Notes: generated by a model from the letters alone, not told the origin. A DNA stretch of 64,000 nt from Desulforhabdus sp. TSK (GCF_022836495.1 NZ_BQXM01000006.1:90551-154550), one strand, 5' to 3'. Counted from the first letter of the stretch, positions 18,448-28,802 are shown. Program-made: numbers and translations.

Positions 18448-20742
18448 ATGATTTGCACCGGTGCCCTGAAAAAACAGAGAAATACGCATTCTTTTGAAAA
18501 GATCGAAGCCCTCCAGCCCCTTCCGTCTTCTGGTCCTCGAGATGGGCAGACAGCCACCAATGAGAGTGGCCGGCCGCCATTTGTCGAGATGGATATCGGC
18601 AAGCCGCTGCCTTTCGGAGCCTCCGAGCTGGAGGGGGGCATCAATTTTTCGGTTTTCAGCCGCCATGCCGAGAAAGTTTGGCTGGAGCTCTTCGACGCTC
18701 CCGAGGATGAGAAGCCTTTTGCCTCCATTGAACTGGAACCGTTGGCGCATCGGACGGGCGACATCTGGCACGTGTGGATTGGGGGCATCGGCCTGGGGCA
18801 GATCTACGCATTTCGCATGCAGGGGCCTTATCAACCGCAGGAGGGGCATCGCTTCAACCGCTTCAAGCTGTTGCTGGATCCCTATGCGCATGCACTCGCA
18901 GGGACGCGCGGTTGGGATTTTCGATATGCCAGGGGAATCGACTTCAGCACTCCCGAGCCCGATACCGCCTGCTCCATCGAAGACAACGCCAGACACATGG
19001 CCAAGTGCCTTCTGACGACCACCCGGTTCGACTGGCAGGGGGATCGCCCTCTGAAGCACCCGTGGTCGGAAACCATTCTCTATGAAACGCATGTCAAAGG
19101 ACTCACCATCCATCCCTCTTCAGCTGCGAAGCAGCCCGGGACCTTTCTCGGGGTCATCGAAAAAATTCCTTACTTTAAAACGCTGGGCATCACAGCACTG
19201 GAGTTGATGCCGGTCCAGGAATTCAACGAGAGCGAACTGGTGAGGGAAAATCCTCTTACGGGGGAGCTCCTCCGAAATTACTGGGGATACAATACGGTCT
19301 CTTTTCTCGCCCCCAAAGAGAGCTACGGAAGCGAGATAGAAGCGGGTTGCCAGGTCGCTGAATTCAAAACGATGGTGCGAGAGCTGCACAAAGCGGGCAT
19401 TGAAGTGATTCTCGATATCGTGCTCAACCATACGGCGGAAGGCGATGAAACGGGACCGACACTCAATTTCAGGGGGATGGAAAACAGCATCTACTACATG
19501 CTCCGCACCGATCGGCGGAGCTACCGCAACTATTCGGGCTGCGGGAATTCTCTGAACTGCAATCACCCGGTGGTGCGGGGGTTCATTTTGGATTGCCTCA
19601 GGTATTGGGTCATCGAGATGCATGTGGACGGCTTTCGGTTCGATCTGGCCTCAGTGCTGGGGAGGGATCGGGAAGGGGAGGTGCTGACCAACCCACCGCT
19701 CCTCGAGCGGATTGCCGAAGACGCTCTGCTGCGGGATGTAAAGCTCATCGCCGAAGCATGGGATGCGGGAGGCGCCTATCAGGTGGGGTCTTTTCCTGGG
19801 TTGCGCTGGTGCGAATGGAATGGGCGCTTTCGTGACGAGGTCAGGAGATTCTGGCGGGGGGATGACGGGATGGTGGGCGCTCTCGCCACCCGCCTGTGCG
19901 GAAGCGCGGATTTGTATCAGCGCACGGGAAAGGATCCCTTGCACAGCATCAACTTCATCACCTGCCACGATGGGTTTACACTCCACGATCTCGTCACCTA
20001 TTCCCGAAAGCACAACGAGGCCAACGGCGAAGGCAACCGGGACGGCGCGGACGAGAATTTCAGCGAAAATTACGGGGTGGAAGGAGAGACGGAGGATCCC
20101 GCCATCAATGCAGTACGCACCCGCCAGATGAAGAACCTGCTGGCGACGCTCTTCATGTCGCGGGGAGTTCCCATGATGCTGGGGGGAGACGAGTTTCGCA
20201 GGACTCAGGGTGGCAACAACAACGCCTATTGCCAGGACAACGAGGTCTCCTGGTACAATTGGAGTCTGGTCGTGCAAAACCGCCAGATTTTTCGATTTAT
20301 ACGGGAGCTCATTGCCTTCCGCCGCCGACACAGGGTGCTGACGGCGGAGCATTTTTACACGGGAGACGACATTTTGTGGCTCGGACCGGACGGAGGAGCT
20401 CCTCAGTGGGATAGCGGCGGCGGTGTGCTGGGATGTCTCATCTACCCTGAAAAAAGGGAAATGAGGGCCGCGGAACAGCCGTTGTGCCTGCTCTTCAACG
20501 CAAAGAATGAGCCGGAGGTTTTTCAGCTGCCGAAAGCGCCCGACAACCGCCTTTGGCATCGCTTTGTCGATACGGGCAAATCGTATCCCCACGACGTTCG
20601 GGGGCAGGGGAAGGAACTGCTGTTGAAGGAGCAGGGCGTGTATCGACTCCTGCCCCACTCCATGGCCATTCTGGTGGGGGCGGGTCCTTCTTCACCTTCA
20701 CCCTCACCTCAACCCTCTCCCTCGAGGGAGAGGGAGTTTTAG
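18448..20742 (+). CDS. glgX: Glycogen debranching enzyme GlgX
   Basis: A 764-residue GH13 isoamylase-type enzyme that cleaves alpha-1,6 branches of glycogen or maltodextrin. An N-terminal CBM48 domain (PLPFGASELEGGINFSVFSR) precedes the barrel. Catalytic elements are VDGFRFDLASVLGRD (nucleophile Asp), KLIAEAWDAGGAYQVG (acid Glu) and INFITCHDGFTLHDLVTYS (transition-state Asp). ETHVKGLTIH and NYWGYNTVSFLAP are typical of GlgX/TreX. The ATG at 18448 follows GGGAGGAGTCGAA; a GTG frame opens 49 codons earlier without support. The last ~17 codons (SPSPSPQPSPSREREF) come from a palindromic repeat that has replaced the original stop. No other glycogen genes are adjacent. Confidence 0.93.
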   Translation: MICTGALKKQRNTHSFEKIEALQPLPSSGPRDGQTATNESGRPPFVEMDIGKPLPFGASELEGGINFSVFSRHAEKVWLELFDAPEDEKPFASIELEPLAHRTGDIWHVWIGGIGLGQIYAFRMQGPYQPQEGHRFNRFKLLLDPYAHALAGTRGWDFRYARGIDFSTPEPDTACSIEDNARHMAKCLLTTTRFDWQGDRPLKHPWSETILYETHVKGLTIHPSSAAKQPGTFLGVIEKIPYFKTLGITALELMPVQEFNESELVRENPLTGELLRNYWGYNTVSFLAPKESYGSEIEAGCQVAEFKTMVRELHKAGIEVILDIVLNHTAEGDETGPTLNFRGMENSIYYMLRTDRRSYRNYSGCGNSLNCNHPVVRGFILDCLRYWVIEMHVDGFRFDLASVLGRDREGEVLTNPPLLERIAEDALLRDVKLIAEAWDAGGAYQVGSFPGLRWCEWNGRFRDEVRRFWRGDDGMVGALATRLCGSADLYQRTGKDPLHSINFITCHDGFTLHDLVTYSRKHNEANGEGNRDGADENFSENYGVEGETEDPAINAVRTRQMKNLLATLFMSRGVPMMLGGDEFRRTQGGNNNAYCQDNEVSWYNWSLVVQNRQIFRFIRELIAFRRRHRVLTAEHFYTGDDILWLGPDGGAPQWDSGGGVLGCLIYPEKREMRAAEQPLCLLFNAKNEPEVFQLPKAPDNRLWHRFVDTGKSYPHDVRGQGKELLLKEQGVYRLLPHSMAILVGAGPSSPSPSPQPSPSREREF

Positions 20743-20745
20743 ACA
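20688..20745 (+). repeat. Ser/Pro-encoding palindromic repeat at the glgX 3' end
   Basis: CTTCACCTTCACCCTCACCT is followed by CAACCCTCTCCCTCGAGGGAGAGGG, whose second half is a perfect palindrome (CCCTCTCCCTCGAGGGAGAGGG). Elements of this kind are widespread in intergenic regions and, when they invade a gene end, yield SPSPQPSPSRE tails, as here. Confidence 0.7.
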
Positions 20746-20784
20746 GGGGGGCACGGTCGGGAGACCGCGCCAGCCCCAAATTTT

Positions 20785-20825
20785 TTCTGCGTCAATCAGC
20801 GCTTGTCAGCGTTTTCAGCGTCCCC
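20785..20825 (-). repeat. GACGCTGAAAACGCTGAC-family repeat, copy 2 (inverted)
   Basis: Read on the minus strand this is GGGGGACGCTGAAAACGCTG and so on, nearly identical over its first ~24 bases to copy 1 at 15888. The two copies therefore bracket hisB, the thioesterase, the CDF gene and glgX in inverted orientation. Confidence 0.7.
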
Positions 20826-20837
20826 CAGCCATCCCCG

Positions 20838-23800
20838 CTACCGGATGGCAGCGTGGTATTCCTGGAGGGACTTGACGTCGCTGCGTCCGGTTTTGAACGC
20901 CTCAATCCCTCGGGCCGCCGCCACGGCACCTGCCAGCGTAGTGATATAGGGGATTTTGTACTTGATGGCCGCCTTGCGGATGTAAGAATCGTCCCACTGG
21001 CTCAGCTTGCCGCTGGGAGTGTTCACCACCAGCTGGATGGCTCCGTTCTTGATGGCGTCCACAATATTGGGGCGCCCTTCGTGCATCTTTTCGACACCCT
21101 CCGCTTCGATACCGCTGGCCCGCAAAATATTGCAGGTGCCCTTCGTGGCCATGATCTTGAGTCCCAAATTCTTGAACCGCCTGGCCACCTGAACCGACGC
21201 CTGCTTGTCGAGATCGGAAACCGTCAGGAGAACGGTGCCTTCCACCGGCAGGCGCTGGCCGGCTGCTTCCTGTGCCTTGAAGGATGCCATGCCGAATGAA
21301 TCCGCCATGCCGAGAACCTCACCCGTCGAGCGCATTTCAGGGCCGAGGATGGGATCGACTTCCGGAAACATGTTGAAGGGGAAAACGGCTTCTTTCACTC
21401 CAAAGTGGGGAATATACCTTTCCTGCAGGCCCAGTTCGCCCAGGGGCTTGCCCAGCATGACCTGGGTGGCCAGCCGCGCCATGGGGATGTTGCACACCTT
21501 GGAAACCAGGGGAACCGTTCGGGATGCCCGCGGATTCGCTTCCAGCACATAGACGCTGTTGTCCGAGACGGCATACTGGATATTGATCAAGCCCACAACC
21601 TTCAGCTCCAGGGCGATCTGCCGCGTATACTCGCGGATGGTCTCCAGGTGCTTGGGCGGGATGCTGATGGGTGGAATGACACAGGCCGAATCGCCCGAAT
21701 GGATTCCCGCCAGCTCGATGTGCTCCATCACCGCCGGGACGAAGGCATTCACACCGTCGGAAATGGCATCGGCTTCGGCTTCGATGGCGTTCTCCAGGAA
21801 CTTGTCGATGAGGATGGGACGGTCGGGGGTGACGCCGACAGCCGCCTGCACATACTGCCGAAGCATCTCTTCGTCGTAAACGACCTCCATGCCTCGCCCG
21901 CCGAGCACATAGGAGGGACGGACCATGAGGGGGTAGCCGATGCGGGAGGCCACCTTCAGGGCCTCCTCAAGGTTGGCGGCCATCCCGGATTCGGGCATGG
22001 GAATGCCGAGCCGTTCCATCATCTGCCGGAAGCGGTCGCGGTCTTCGGCCAGGTCGATGGTATCGGGGGTGGTGCCGATGATCCGCACTCCGGCCTCGGC
22101 CAGTTCCCGGGCAATGTTCAAGGGAGTCTGACCTCCGAATTGAACGATAACCCCTTCGGGCTTCTCCTTCTCATAGATGGCAAGAACGTCCTCCACGGTA
22201 ATGGGCTCGAAGTAAAGCTTGTCCGAAGTGTCGTAGTCCGTGGAGACCGTTTCGGGGTTGCAGTTGACCATGATGGTTTCGTAACCCTCGTCCCGGAGAG
22301 CGAAGGCCGCGTGAACGCAGCAGTAGTCGAACTCGATCCCTTGGCCGATGCGGTTGGGGCCGCCTCCGATGACCATGACCTTGGCGCGGTCGGATCGGGT
22401 CACCTGGTCCGGCGCATTGTAGGTGGAATAATAGTAGGCTGCGTTTTCGACCCCACTCACGGGTACAGGCTCCCAACCCTGGACGATGCCTTCGGCTTTC
22501 CGGCGGTCACGGATTTCCCGCTCCGAGATCCCCAGGAGTCCCGCCAGGTAGCGGTCTGCAAAACCGTCTTTCTTGGCGCGGGCGAGGAGACCGGGCGGCA
22601 GGGTTCCACCCTTGCACCGCAGGATTTCTTCCTCCAGTTCCACGAGCTCCTTCATCTGCCCGATGAACCAGGCCTTGATATGGGTCTTTTGGGATAGCTC
22701 CTCCACCGTGGCGCCCTTACGGAGGGCTTCGTACATGATGAACTGGCGCTCGCTGGTGGCGAAGGCGAGCAGCTCCATGAGCTCCGCCAAAGGTTTCGTG
22801 TTGTAATCCGCGGCGAACCCCAGTCCGTAGCGGCCGATCTCGAGAGAGCGGATGGACTTCTGCAGCGTTTCCTTGTAGGTCTTTCCGATGCTCATGGCTT
22901 CGCCCACGGCGCGCATTTGAGTTCCCAGGCGGTCTTCGACCCCCTTGAACTTTTCAAAGGCCCAGCGTGCGAATTTGACGACGACGTAGTCGCCCCAGGG
23001 TGTGTATCGATCGAGGGTCCCCTCGCGCCAGTAGGGAATCTCGTCCAGGGTCAGGCCTCCTGCCAGCCGCGCCGAGATGAGGGCGATGGGGAAACCCGTC
23101 GCCTTGGAAGCGAGGGCTGAGGACCGGGAGGTCCGAGGATTGATCTCGATGACGACGATCCGGCCCGTTTTGGGATCGTGTGCAAATTGAACGTTCGTTC
23201 CCCCGATGACCTCGATGGCCTCGACGATGTCATAGGATTGCTTCTGGAGCTTTTCCTGGAGCTCCCTGTCGATGGTCAACATGGGAGCCGTGCAGAAGGA
23301 GTCCCCCGTGTGGACGCCCATGGCGTCGACGTTCTCGATGAAGCAGACCGTGACGCGCTGGTTCCTGGCATCCCGGACGACTTCCAGCTCCAGCTCCTCC
23401 CAGCCGAGGACCGATTCCTCCACGAGGATCTGTCCGATGAGGCTGGCTGACAGACCGCGGCTCGCCACCGTTCGCAGTTCCTCCACATTGTAGACCAGAC
23501 CGCCCCCGGTTCCCCCCATGGTGTAAGCCGGTCGGATGACGACGGGGTATCCGAGTCTGCCGGCGATCTCCTCCGCTTCCTCCACACTGAAAGCCGGCTC
23601 GCTCCTGGGCATATCGATCCCGAGCTTCGTCATGGTCTCCTTGAAAGCGATGCGGTCTTCACCGCGTTCAATGGCGTCGGCCTGAACACCGATGATGCGG
23701 ACGCCAAAGTGGTCCAAAACTCCCGCCTTGGCCAGCTCCGAGCTCAAATTGAGCCCTGTTTGCCCCCCCAGGTTGGGCAGGAGGGCATCGGGGCGCTCCT

Positions 23801-24038
23801 TTTCGATGATGCGCGTGAGGGATTCCAGGGTGAGGGGCTCGATATAGGTTGCATCTGCAAGGCCCGGGTCCGTCATGATGGTGGCCGGGTTGGAATTGAC
23901 CAGTACGATCTGGTAACCCAGGCTCCGCAATGCCTTGCACGCCTGGGTCCCCGAATAGTCAAATTCGCAGGCCTGGCCGATGACAATGGGACCCGACCCG
24001 ATGATGAGGACCTTGTTAATGTCCGTTCGCTTTGGCAT
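20838..24038 (-). CDS. carB: Carbamoyl-phosphate synthase large subunit
   Basis: A 1066-residue CarB, which makes carbamoyl phosphate from bicarbonate, ammonia and two ATP for arginine and pyrimidine synthesis. Both ATP-grasp halves are present: the first begins KVLIIGSGPIVIGQACEFDYSG and the second KVMVIGGGPNRIGQGIEFDYCC (about residue 555). Carboxyphosphate and carbamate sites appear in RPAYTMGGTGGG and RPSYVLGGRGME. The C-terminal ~130 residues are the MGS-like allosteric domain. Length matches the family (about 1070). The start follows GAGGAGCACTAG. The small subunit carA is not adjacent, so the pair is split. Confidence 0.98.
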   Translation of the reverse strand: MPKRTDINKVLIIGSGPIVIGQACEFDYSGTQACKALRSLGYQIVLVNSNPATIMTDPGLADATYIEPLTLESLTRIIEKERPDALLPNLGGQTGLNLSSELAKAGVLDHFGVRIIGVQADAIERGEDRIAFKETMTKLGIDMPRSEPAFSVEEAEEIAGRLGYPVVIRPAYTMGGTGGGLVYNVEELRTVASRGLSASLIGQILVEESVLGWEELELEVVRDARNQRVTVCFIENVDAMGVHTGDSFCTAPMLTIDRELQEKLQKQSYDIVEAIEVIGGTNVQFAHDPKTGRIVVIEINPRTSRSSALASKATGFPIALISARLAGGLTLDEIPYWREGTLDRYTPWGDYVVVKFARWAFEKFKGVEDRLGTQMRAVGEAMSIGKTYKETLQKSIRSLEIGRYGLGFAADYNTKPLAELMELLAFATSERQFIMYEALRKGATVEELSQKTHIKAWFIGQMKELVELEEEILRCKGGTLPPGLLARAKKDGFADRYLAGLLGISEREIRDRRKAEGIVQGWEPVPVSGVENAAYYYSTYNAPDQVTRSDRAKVMVIGGGPNRIGQGIEFDYCCVHAAFALRDEGYETIMVNCNPETVSTDYDTSDKLYFEPITVEDVLAIYEKEKPEGVIVQFGGQTPLNIARELAEAGVRIIGTTPDTIDLAEDRDRFRQMMERLGIPMPESGMAANLEEALKVASRIGYPLMVRPSYVLGGRGMEVVYDEEMLRQYVQAAVGVTPDRPILIDKFLENAIEAEADAISDGVNAFVPAVMEHIELAGIHSGDSACVIPPISIPPKHLETIREYTRQIALELKVVGLINIQYAVSDNSVYVLEANPRASRTVPLVSKVCNIPMARLATQVMLGKPLGELGLQERYIPHFGVKEAVFPFNMFPEVDPILGPEMRSTGEVLGMADSFGMASFKAQEAAGQRLPVEGTVLLTVSDLDKQASVQVARRFKNLGLKIMATKGTCNILRASGIEAEGVEKMHEGRPNIVDAIKNGAIQLVVNTPSGKLSQWDDSYIRKAAIKYKIPYITTLAGAVAAARGIEAFKTGRSDVKSLQEYHAAIR

Positions 24039-24534
24039 CTAGTGCTCCTCTGTAGGTTCCGTGTAAGTGCAGCTTAAATACTCTCTTCCTGGGCTAAAAT
24101 CCAAACGGGATGGCGTTTCAAAGAAGTTCGCAAAAACCAGGGGAAGATAATATTTGCATGCCCGAGTCAGCGCAAGAGAGAAACATGAAATTGTTATCGT
24201 GACTTAAATATCGGGGTGGAGGAGGCCGTCGGAGAGGAGCGGATCGGCTGCCGGTCCGGCCGGCTCGTGCGTTGCGGGTGGAGTCATTCCACTGGCAGCA
24301 CGGCAGAGGAGTGTGAAAAAATTTGCAGGGGCGTGTGCATTTATTGGTAGGTGCGGACGATGCCTTCCAGGAGGATTTTAAAAATAAGCCCTTGAATATT
24401 GGTATGTTAGGGCGATGGTACGCCGTGTGCTTACATCTCTGCCAGCTGGAACCTTGCTGAAAGCCTTTCTCAAAGCGTTCAGCCTGGAAAAATTTGACAG
24501 TTTTTCAAACCGATGCATTCAGATGGAGAGAAAG
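24039..24534. other. 496-bp gap upstream of carB
   Basis: No gene, RNA or repeat could be supported here. It must hold the carB promoter on the minus strand and probably that of the small exported protein on the plus strand. An open frame from 24415 runs into the latter, but it has no ribosome-binding site and no signal peptide until 24535. Confidence 0.5.
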
Positions 24535-24828
24535 ATGAAGATAATGAAGGCAATTCTTCCTGCACTGTTTACGGTTCTTTTGTTCATGCCGCCCTTCGTC
24601 TCCGGAGCCCGGGCAGAGCTCAACATCGATGTCCAGTTCGGGGCTCCATATTATTACGCTCCCCCGCCGCCACCGGTGGTTCGTTATTATCGCGAGGAGC
24701 CTGTGGTGGTCTATCGACGTCCGCCTCACAGGCACCACCGTTATTACGATTGCGACGGCCCCGGCTGCAGGTATCGACCAGGTCCTGACGCGCATTACCG
24801 GCGCTTCCATGACCGATATCACGATTAG
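24535..24828 (+). CDS. Small exported Tyr/His/Pro-rich protein
   Basis: A 97-residue protein. The signal peptide is MKIMKAILPALFTVLLFMPP with cleavage near ARA. The mature part starts ELNIDVQFGAPYYY and is a low-complexity stretch of Pro, Tyr, Arg and His (APPPPPVVRYY, RRPPHRHHRYYD), with two Cys in CDGPGC. I chose the start at 24535, 6 bp after GGAG. Similar short exported proteins with APYYYAPP-like segments are common in Proteobacteria, and their role is unknown. Metal binding by the His-rich end is possible but unproven. Confidence 0.65.
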   Translation: MKIMKAILPALFTVLLFMPPFVSGARAELNIDVQFGAPYYYAPPPPPVVRYYREEPVVVYRRPPHRHHRYYDCDGPGCRYRPGPDAHYRRFHDRYHD

Positions 24829-24908
24829 TCTTCGCTGCTGCCATCCAGCGTCGCCGGGCGGGAATCCGGAAAGGGGTGTTCATCCGGATTCCCGCCAGGA
24901 CATGAGGC

Positions 24909-25700
24909 TCAGAAGATTCCCAGTTTCTTCCCCAGTTCGATATGCTGCCTGGGAAATTCAGGCTGGAAATTCTGATAAAACGTGACCGGGTATCGGGCAC
25001 CAACGGCTTTTCCCGACTCCGACAGCCCATAGACCAGATTCTCGACCATGTGCCCCGGGAGAGAGAAAACCATCTCGTCATCCTGGGTCATGGAGAAAAT
25101 GCGGTCGCCGTTGCCCGGGATCGCGATCCTCGGTGCACCGTTCTTGAAAGGCGCAATCAGGTACTCGGTGCATTCGATCTTCCCCCCGAAATTGCCTGGA
25201 ATCCGCCCTGCATTCTCGAATACCATACTTTGGATGATGCGCATGATCTGAGCGGGATTTCCGTAAATGACAACCGTATCCGGTTCGAAAAGCCCTTTTT
25301 GGAGAGGGGCCATCACGATGGCCTTGTACTCGCCGTTTTGGAAGCGATGGATCGATTCAATCTCGACGAGGGCGGCTTCCTTGTTCTTGGCGAAATTTAT
25401 GTCACAGATAAGACCACTCAGCGCATCCGCCGGATCTGGTGCGGAAGTGAGGCCAAAAGCGAGAAGGGCGGGGACGCAGTTGAGATCGTCCGCGGTGAGG
25501 CCCGTGGTCCAACCGTAGACACGAGCCAGGGTGATCCCCTGGCAGATGGTGATCTTCTTGCCGAAAACCTCTGAAGGGCGTCGCGTTTTTTCTGGAAATT
25601 CCGATGGATCCTTGAGAAACGACACCCCGATGGGAAGAGTCCTGAGCCTGAGGGTGTTGCTGATAAACTGGGCGTTCTGCTCCCAGGAGCGTTTTTCCAT
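24909..25700 (-). CDS. DUF169 domain protein
   Basis: A 263-residue DUF169 protein. TLPIGVSFLKDPSEFP (about 20-35), KKITICQGITLARVYGWTTGLTADDLNC and the PGNGDRIFSMTQDDEMVFSLPG block are characteristic. The family is frequent in anaerobes and methanogens; its reaction is unknown, though conserved Cys residues suggest a metal or cofactor role. The start at MEKRSW follows AAAGGAGAAACC; an in-frame ATG 12 codons upstream is less likely. It is monocistronic and downstream of the tRNA-Val/tRNA-Asp terminator, read in the same direction. Confidence 0.8.
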   Translation of the reverse strand: MEKRSWEQNAQFISNTLRLRTLPIGVSFLKDPSEFPEKTRRPSEVFGKKITICQGITLARVYGWTTGLTADDLNCVPALLAFGLTSAPDPADALSGLICDINFAKNKEAALVEIESIHRFQNGEYKAIVMAPLQKGLFEPDTVVIYGNPAQIMRIIQSMVFENAGRIPGNFGGKIECTEYLIAPFKNGAPRIAIPGNGDRIFSMTQDDEMVFSLPGHMVENLVYGLSESGKAVGARYPVTFYQNFQPEFPRQHIELGKKLGIF

Positions 25701-25749
25701 GGTTTCTCCTTTGCCGGCGTTGGTTTGGGTGATCACGTTGAAAAAGAAA

Positions 25750-25777
25750 AAGGAGTTAACCTTTTGGCTAACTCCTT
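25750..25777 (-). terminator. Terminator of the tRNA-Val/tRNA-Asp unit
   Basis: The inverted repeat AAGGAGTTA / TAACTCCTT, with a short loop, is followed on the minus strand by TTTTTCTTTTTC. It lies 8 bp past the CCA of tRNA-Asp. Confidence 0.75.
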
Positions 25778-25785
25778 GGATTTGC

Positions 25786-25862
<77 letters not shown>

Positions 25863-25881
25863 GCATCTTTAAAACTTACTT

Positions 25882-25957
25882 TGGTGGGCGAAACAGGGCT
25901 CGAACCTGTGACCCTCGGCTTGTAAGGCCGATGCTCTCCCAGCTGAGCTATTCGCCC
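25882..25957 (-). tRNA. tRNA-Val (UAC)
   Basis: A 76-nt cloverleaf with encoded CCA. The acceptor stem is GGGCGAA / TTCGCCC, the D-arm AGCTCAGCTGGGAGAGC, and the anticodon loop CTTACAA gives UAC. It lies 102 bp downstream of the lon stop, on the same strand. Confidence 0.95.
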
Positions 25958-26059
25958 CCGAAAACCGCCCAGGGCGAATAGTTTCGTTTTGCCCCCTGAA
26001 CGAGTTTGAGTATATACGAGAACGTCATTTCAAAGTCAAGCGGTTTTTTGACACATTCC

Positions 26060-28507
26060 TCAATGCGTCCGTATTTCATCGGAAGCCGGCTTTTTGGCTT
26101 CAAACAGGACCGGACTCTGGCCCGACTCGGGCTCATGGAAAAGCTCCTGTCCTTCCTTCAAGGCGAGGGCTTTGCGCAGAACATCGTCCGTATGCTCTAC
26201 GAGCTCGATATGCATCTCTTCACAGATCTTGGGCGGAATGTCCTTCAGATCTTTCGCATTGTCTTTGGGCACGAGGACATGCTTCAGCAAGGATCGATGG
26301 GCCGCCAGGATCTTTTCTTTCAGCCCTCCGATGGGGAGGACCCTGCCGCGGAGTGTGATTTCACCTGTCATGGCCAGATCGCTCCTCACGGGAATGCGCG
26401 TCAGGGCAGAAACGATGGACGTGGCCATGGTGATGCCTGCCGATGGCCCATCCTTGGGTATGGCCCCCTCGGGCACGTGCACGTGGATGTCGAGGTTCTG
26501 GTAGAAGTCCGGGGCAATCCCCAGGCGCGTGGCCCGTGACCGCACATAGCTGAGAGCGGCCTGAGCCGATTCCTGCATGACCTCTCCGAGCTTTCCTGTG
26601 ATGATGATTTTGCCCTTGCCCGGCATGACGATGGTCTCGATGCCCAGAATATCGCCACCGAATTCCGTCCATGCCAGTCCCATGGCCAGGCCGATCTCGT
26701 CCTTTTCTTCAGCCCGTCCATAGTGGAATTTAGGAACGCCCAGGTATTCCTGAATGATTTCTTCCGTCAACACGACGCGTGTTTCCTTGCCGTTGCGCAC
26801 GACCTCCTTGGCCACCTTCCGGCATACGGAGGCGATTTCCCGCTCCAGGTTGCGCACCCCCGCCTCTTTGGTAAAGTGGCGGATGATATAGAGCAGGATA
26901 TCGTCGTCAAAGACCACGTTCTCCATCTTCAAACCGTTGGCCTTGCACTGCTTCTTGACCAGAAACTGCTTGGCGATATTCAGCTTGTCCAGTTCCGTGT
27001 AGCCGGAAATCTGGATGATTTCCATGCGGTCCCGCAGGGGAGCGGGAATGGAGTGGAGATTGTTGGCCGTCGTGATGAAAAAGATCTCCGACAGATCGTA
27101 ATCCAGGTCCAGGTAATGGTCGTTGAAGGAGAAATTCTGCTCGGGATCCAGCACCTCCAGCAGAGCGGCCGACGGGTCTCCGCGAAAGTCGGCGCTCATC
27201 TTGTCGATCTCATCGAGGCAGAAAACGGGATTATTGCTCTTTACCTTCTTGAGGCTCTGAATGATCTTGCCGGGCATGGCTCCGATGTAGGTGCGGCGAT
27301 GCCCGCGAATCTCAGCTTCATCACGCACCCCGCCCAGGGAGAGCCGGATGAAGTTTCGGTTCATGGATCGTGCAATGGATCGGGCCAGCGATGTCTTGCC
27401 GACTCCAGGAGGTCCCACGAAGCACAGGATAGGGCCCTTGATTTTCTTCACCAGCGCCTGGACGGCCATGTATTCCAGGATGCGCTCCTTGGGCTTTTCC
27501 AGTGCGTAGTGATCTTCATCGAGGATCCGCGCAGCCTCGTCGATATCGATCTTGTCCTTGGTCTTCTCAAACCAGGGCAGGGACAGAATCCAGTCGATGT
27601 AATTCCTCACCACCGTTGCTTCGGCGCTCATGGGCGACATGAGCTTGAGCTTCTTGAATTCAGCGGTTATCTTGGCGCCGGCTTCCTTGCTGAGTCGCTT
27701 CCGCTTGATGCGTTTTTCCAGCTCTTCCAGTTCCGACTTGAAGTCATCCTTGTCGCCCATTTCCTTCTGGATGGCGCGCATCTGCTCGTTGAGGTAGTAC
27801 TCGCGCTGGGTCTTTTCCATCTGTTTCTTGACCCGTCCCTTGATGCGCTCTTCAGTCTGGATGATTTCTATTTCCGCCCGGATATGGCCGAACAGCTTTT
27901 CCATGCGCCTGGAAACATCGAGGGTTTCCAGGAGCATCTGCTTCAGTTCGAGATTCAGGGGCATGTATGCGGCGACCGTATCCGTGAGGCGTGAAGGATC
28001 CTCTACGGCAGCGACGGCGTCCAGCACTTCCTGCGTGATTTTCTTGTTGTGCTTGCTGTAGGTCTCAAAGGCCGCACGAAGATTGCGGCGCAGTGCTTCG
28101 ATTTCCAGGGGATTTTGGGGAGGCTCCTCCAACGCTTCCAGCTGTACCTGAAAATATTCATGGTTCGGCAGGAAATGCAACACCCTGGCTCGAAGATCCC
28201 CTTCCACCAAAACCTTTACCGTTCCGTCAGGCAGGCGCAGGATCTGAAGTATGTTCGCAATCGTGCCAATCCTGTGGATATCCGATTCCTGCGGGTCGTC
28301 CATCTTGGCCTTGGTCTGGGCTGATAGAAAAATACGCTTGTCGGTGCTCATCGCCCTTTCCAGAGCATTGACCGATTTGTCACGACCCACGAACAGTGGC
28401 ACCACCATGGCCGGAAAGACTACAATATCTCTCAGAGGTAAGAGCGGGAGCGCAAACGTGTTGGCACTCATGTGCTGTTCGTCCTTGTTTTTCGTTCGTT
28501 TAAACAT
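26060..28507 (-). CDS. lon: ATP-dependent protease Lon
   Basis: An 815-residue LonA. The N-terminal substrate-recognition domain starts at [22 protein letters not shown]. The AAA+ module has Walker [10 protein letters not shown] and Walker [11 protein letters not shown]. The proteolytic domain carries the Ser in [14 protein letters not shown] and the Lys in [12 protein letters not shown], forming the Ser-Lys dyad. Length is normal. Two starts are possible: ATG 28507 or, 12 codons in, MSANTFAL (28471), closer to the usual Lon N-terminus. It follows clpX in the tig-clpP-clpX-lon order, but a strong hairpin lies between them, so lon probably has its own promoter. No heat-shock operator is recognisable. 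Confidence 0.97.
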   Translation of the reverse strand: MFKRTKNKDEQHMSANTFALPLLPLRDIVVFPAMVVPLFVGRDKSVNALERAMSTDKRIFLSAQTKAKMDDPQESDIHRIGTIANILQILRLPDGTVKVLVEGDLRARVLHFLPNHEYFQVQLEALEEPPQNPLEIEALRRNLRAAFETYSKHNKKITQEVLDAVAAVEDPSRLTDTVAAYMPLNLELKQMLLETLDVSRRMEKLFGHIRAEIEIIQTEERIKGRVKKQMEKTQREYYLNEQMRAIQKEMGDKDDFKSELEELEKRIKRKRLSKEAGAKITAEFKKLKLMSPMSAEATVVRNYIDWILSLPWFEKTKDKIDIDEAARILDEDHYALEKPKERILEYMAVQALVKKIKGPILCFVGPPGVGKTSLARSIARSMNRNFIRLSLGGVRDEAEIRGHRRTYIGAMPGKIIQSLKKVKSNNPVFCLDEIDKMSADFRGDPSAALLEVLDPEQNFSFNDHYLDLDYDLSEIFFITTANNLHSIPAPLRDRMEIIQISGYTELDKLNIAKQFLVKKQCKANGLKMENVVFDDDILLYIIRHFTKEAGVRNLEREIASVCRKVAKEVVRNGKETRVVLTEEIIQEYLGVPKFHYGRAEEKDEIGLAMGLAWTEFGGDILGIETIVMPGKGKIIITGKLGEVMQESAQAALSYVRSRATRLGIAPDFYQNLDIHVHVPEGAIPKDGPSAGITMATSIVSALTRIPVRSDLAMTGEITLRGRVLPIGGLKEKILAAHRSLLKHVLVPKDNAKDLKDIPPKICEEMHIELVEHTDDVLRKALALKEGQELFHEPESGQSPVLFEAKKPASDEIRTH

Positions 28508-28611
28508 GGTTCATTACTTTCTGCCATAAAGCCACGTGTGGATGCTGCATGCTCGGTACGTCTCACAACTCTGGACAGTTTTTCACCTGCTGCCCTATCG
28601 TTTCATCGATC

Positions 28612-28652
28612 TTCCGCAAAAAGCCGATGCTGAACATCGGCTTTTTGCGGAA
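28612..28652 (-). terminator. Strong hairpin after clpX
   Basis: A perfect 18-bp inverted repeat (TTCCGCAAAAAGCCGATG and its complement) with a 5-nt CTGAA loop lies about 150 bp past the clpX stop. The A/T run is inside the stem. It very likely ends tig-clp transcription before lon. Confidence 0.75.
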
Positions 28653-28802
28653 GGAACGGGTTTTGAAAACACGCCGATCCATAACCTGAAGGATTCCGGA
28701 AGAGGCAGGGGGTGGTGAACGTCACGGCTCTTCCCTCTGGGTCCCCCTCAAAGGGGGACTTCAAATCTCACCGGACCAGGTGATGCGTTTCGCTCCGCCG
28801 TA

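Noticed and set aside
24415..24534. N-terminal extension of the small exported protein
   Set aside because: It would bury the signal peptide 40 residues in, and the extension has no ribosome-binding site.
26723..27994. A 423-codon frame antisense to lon
   Set aside because: Shadow frame opposite a conserved gene.
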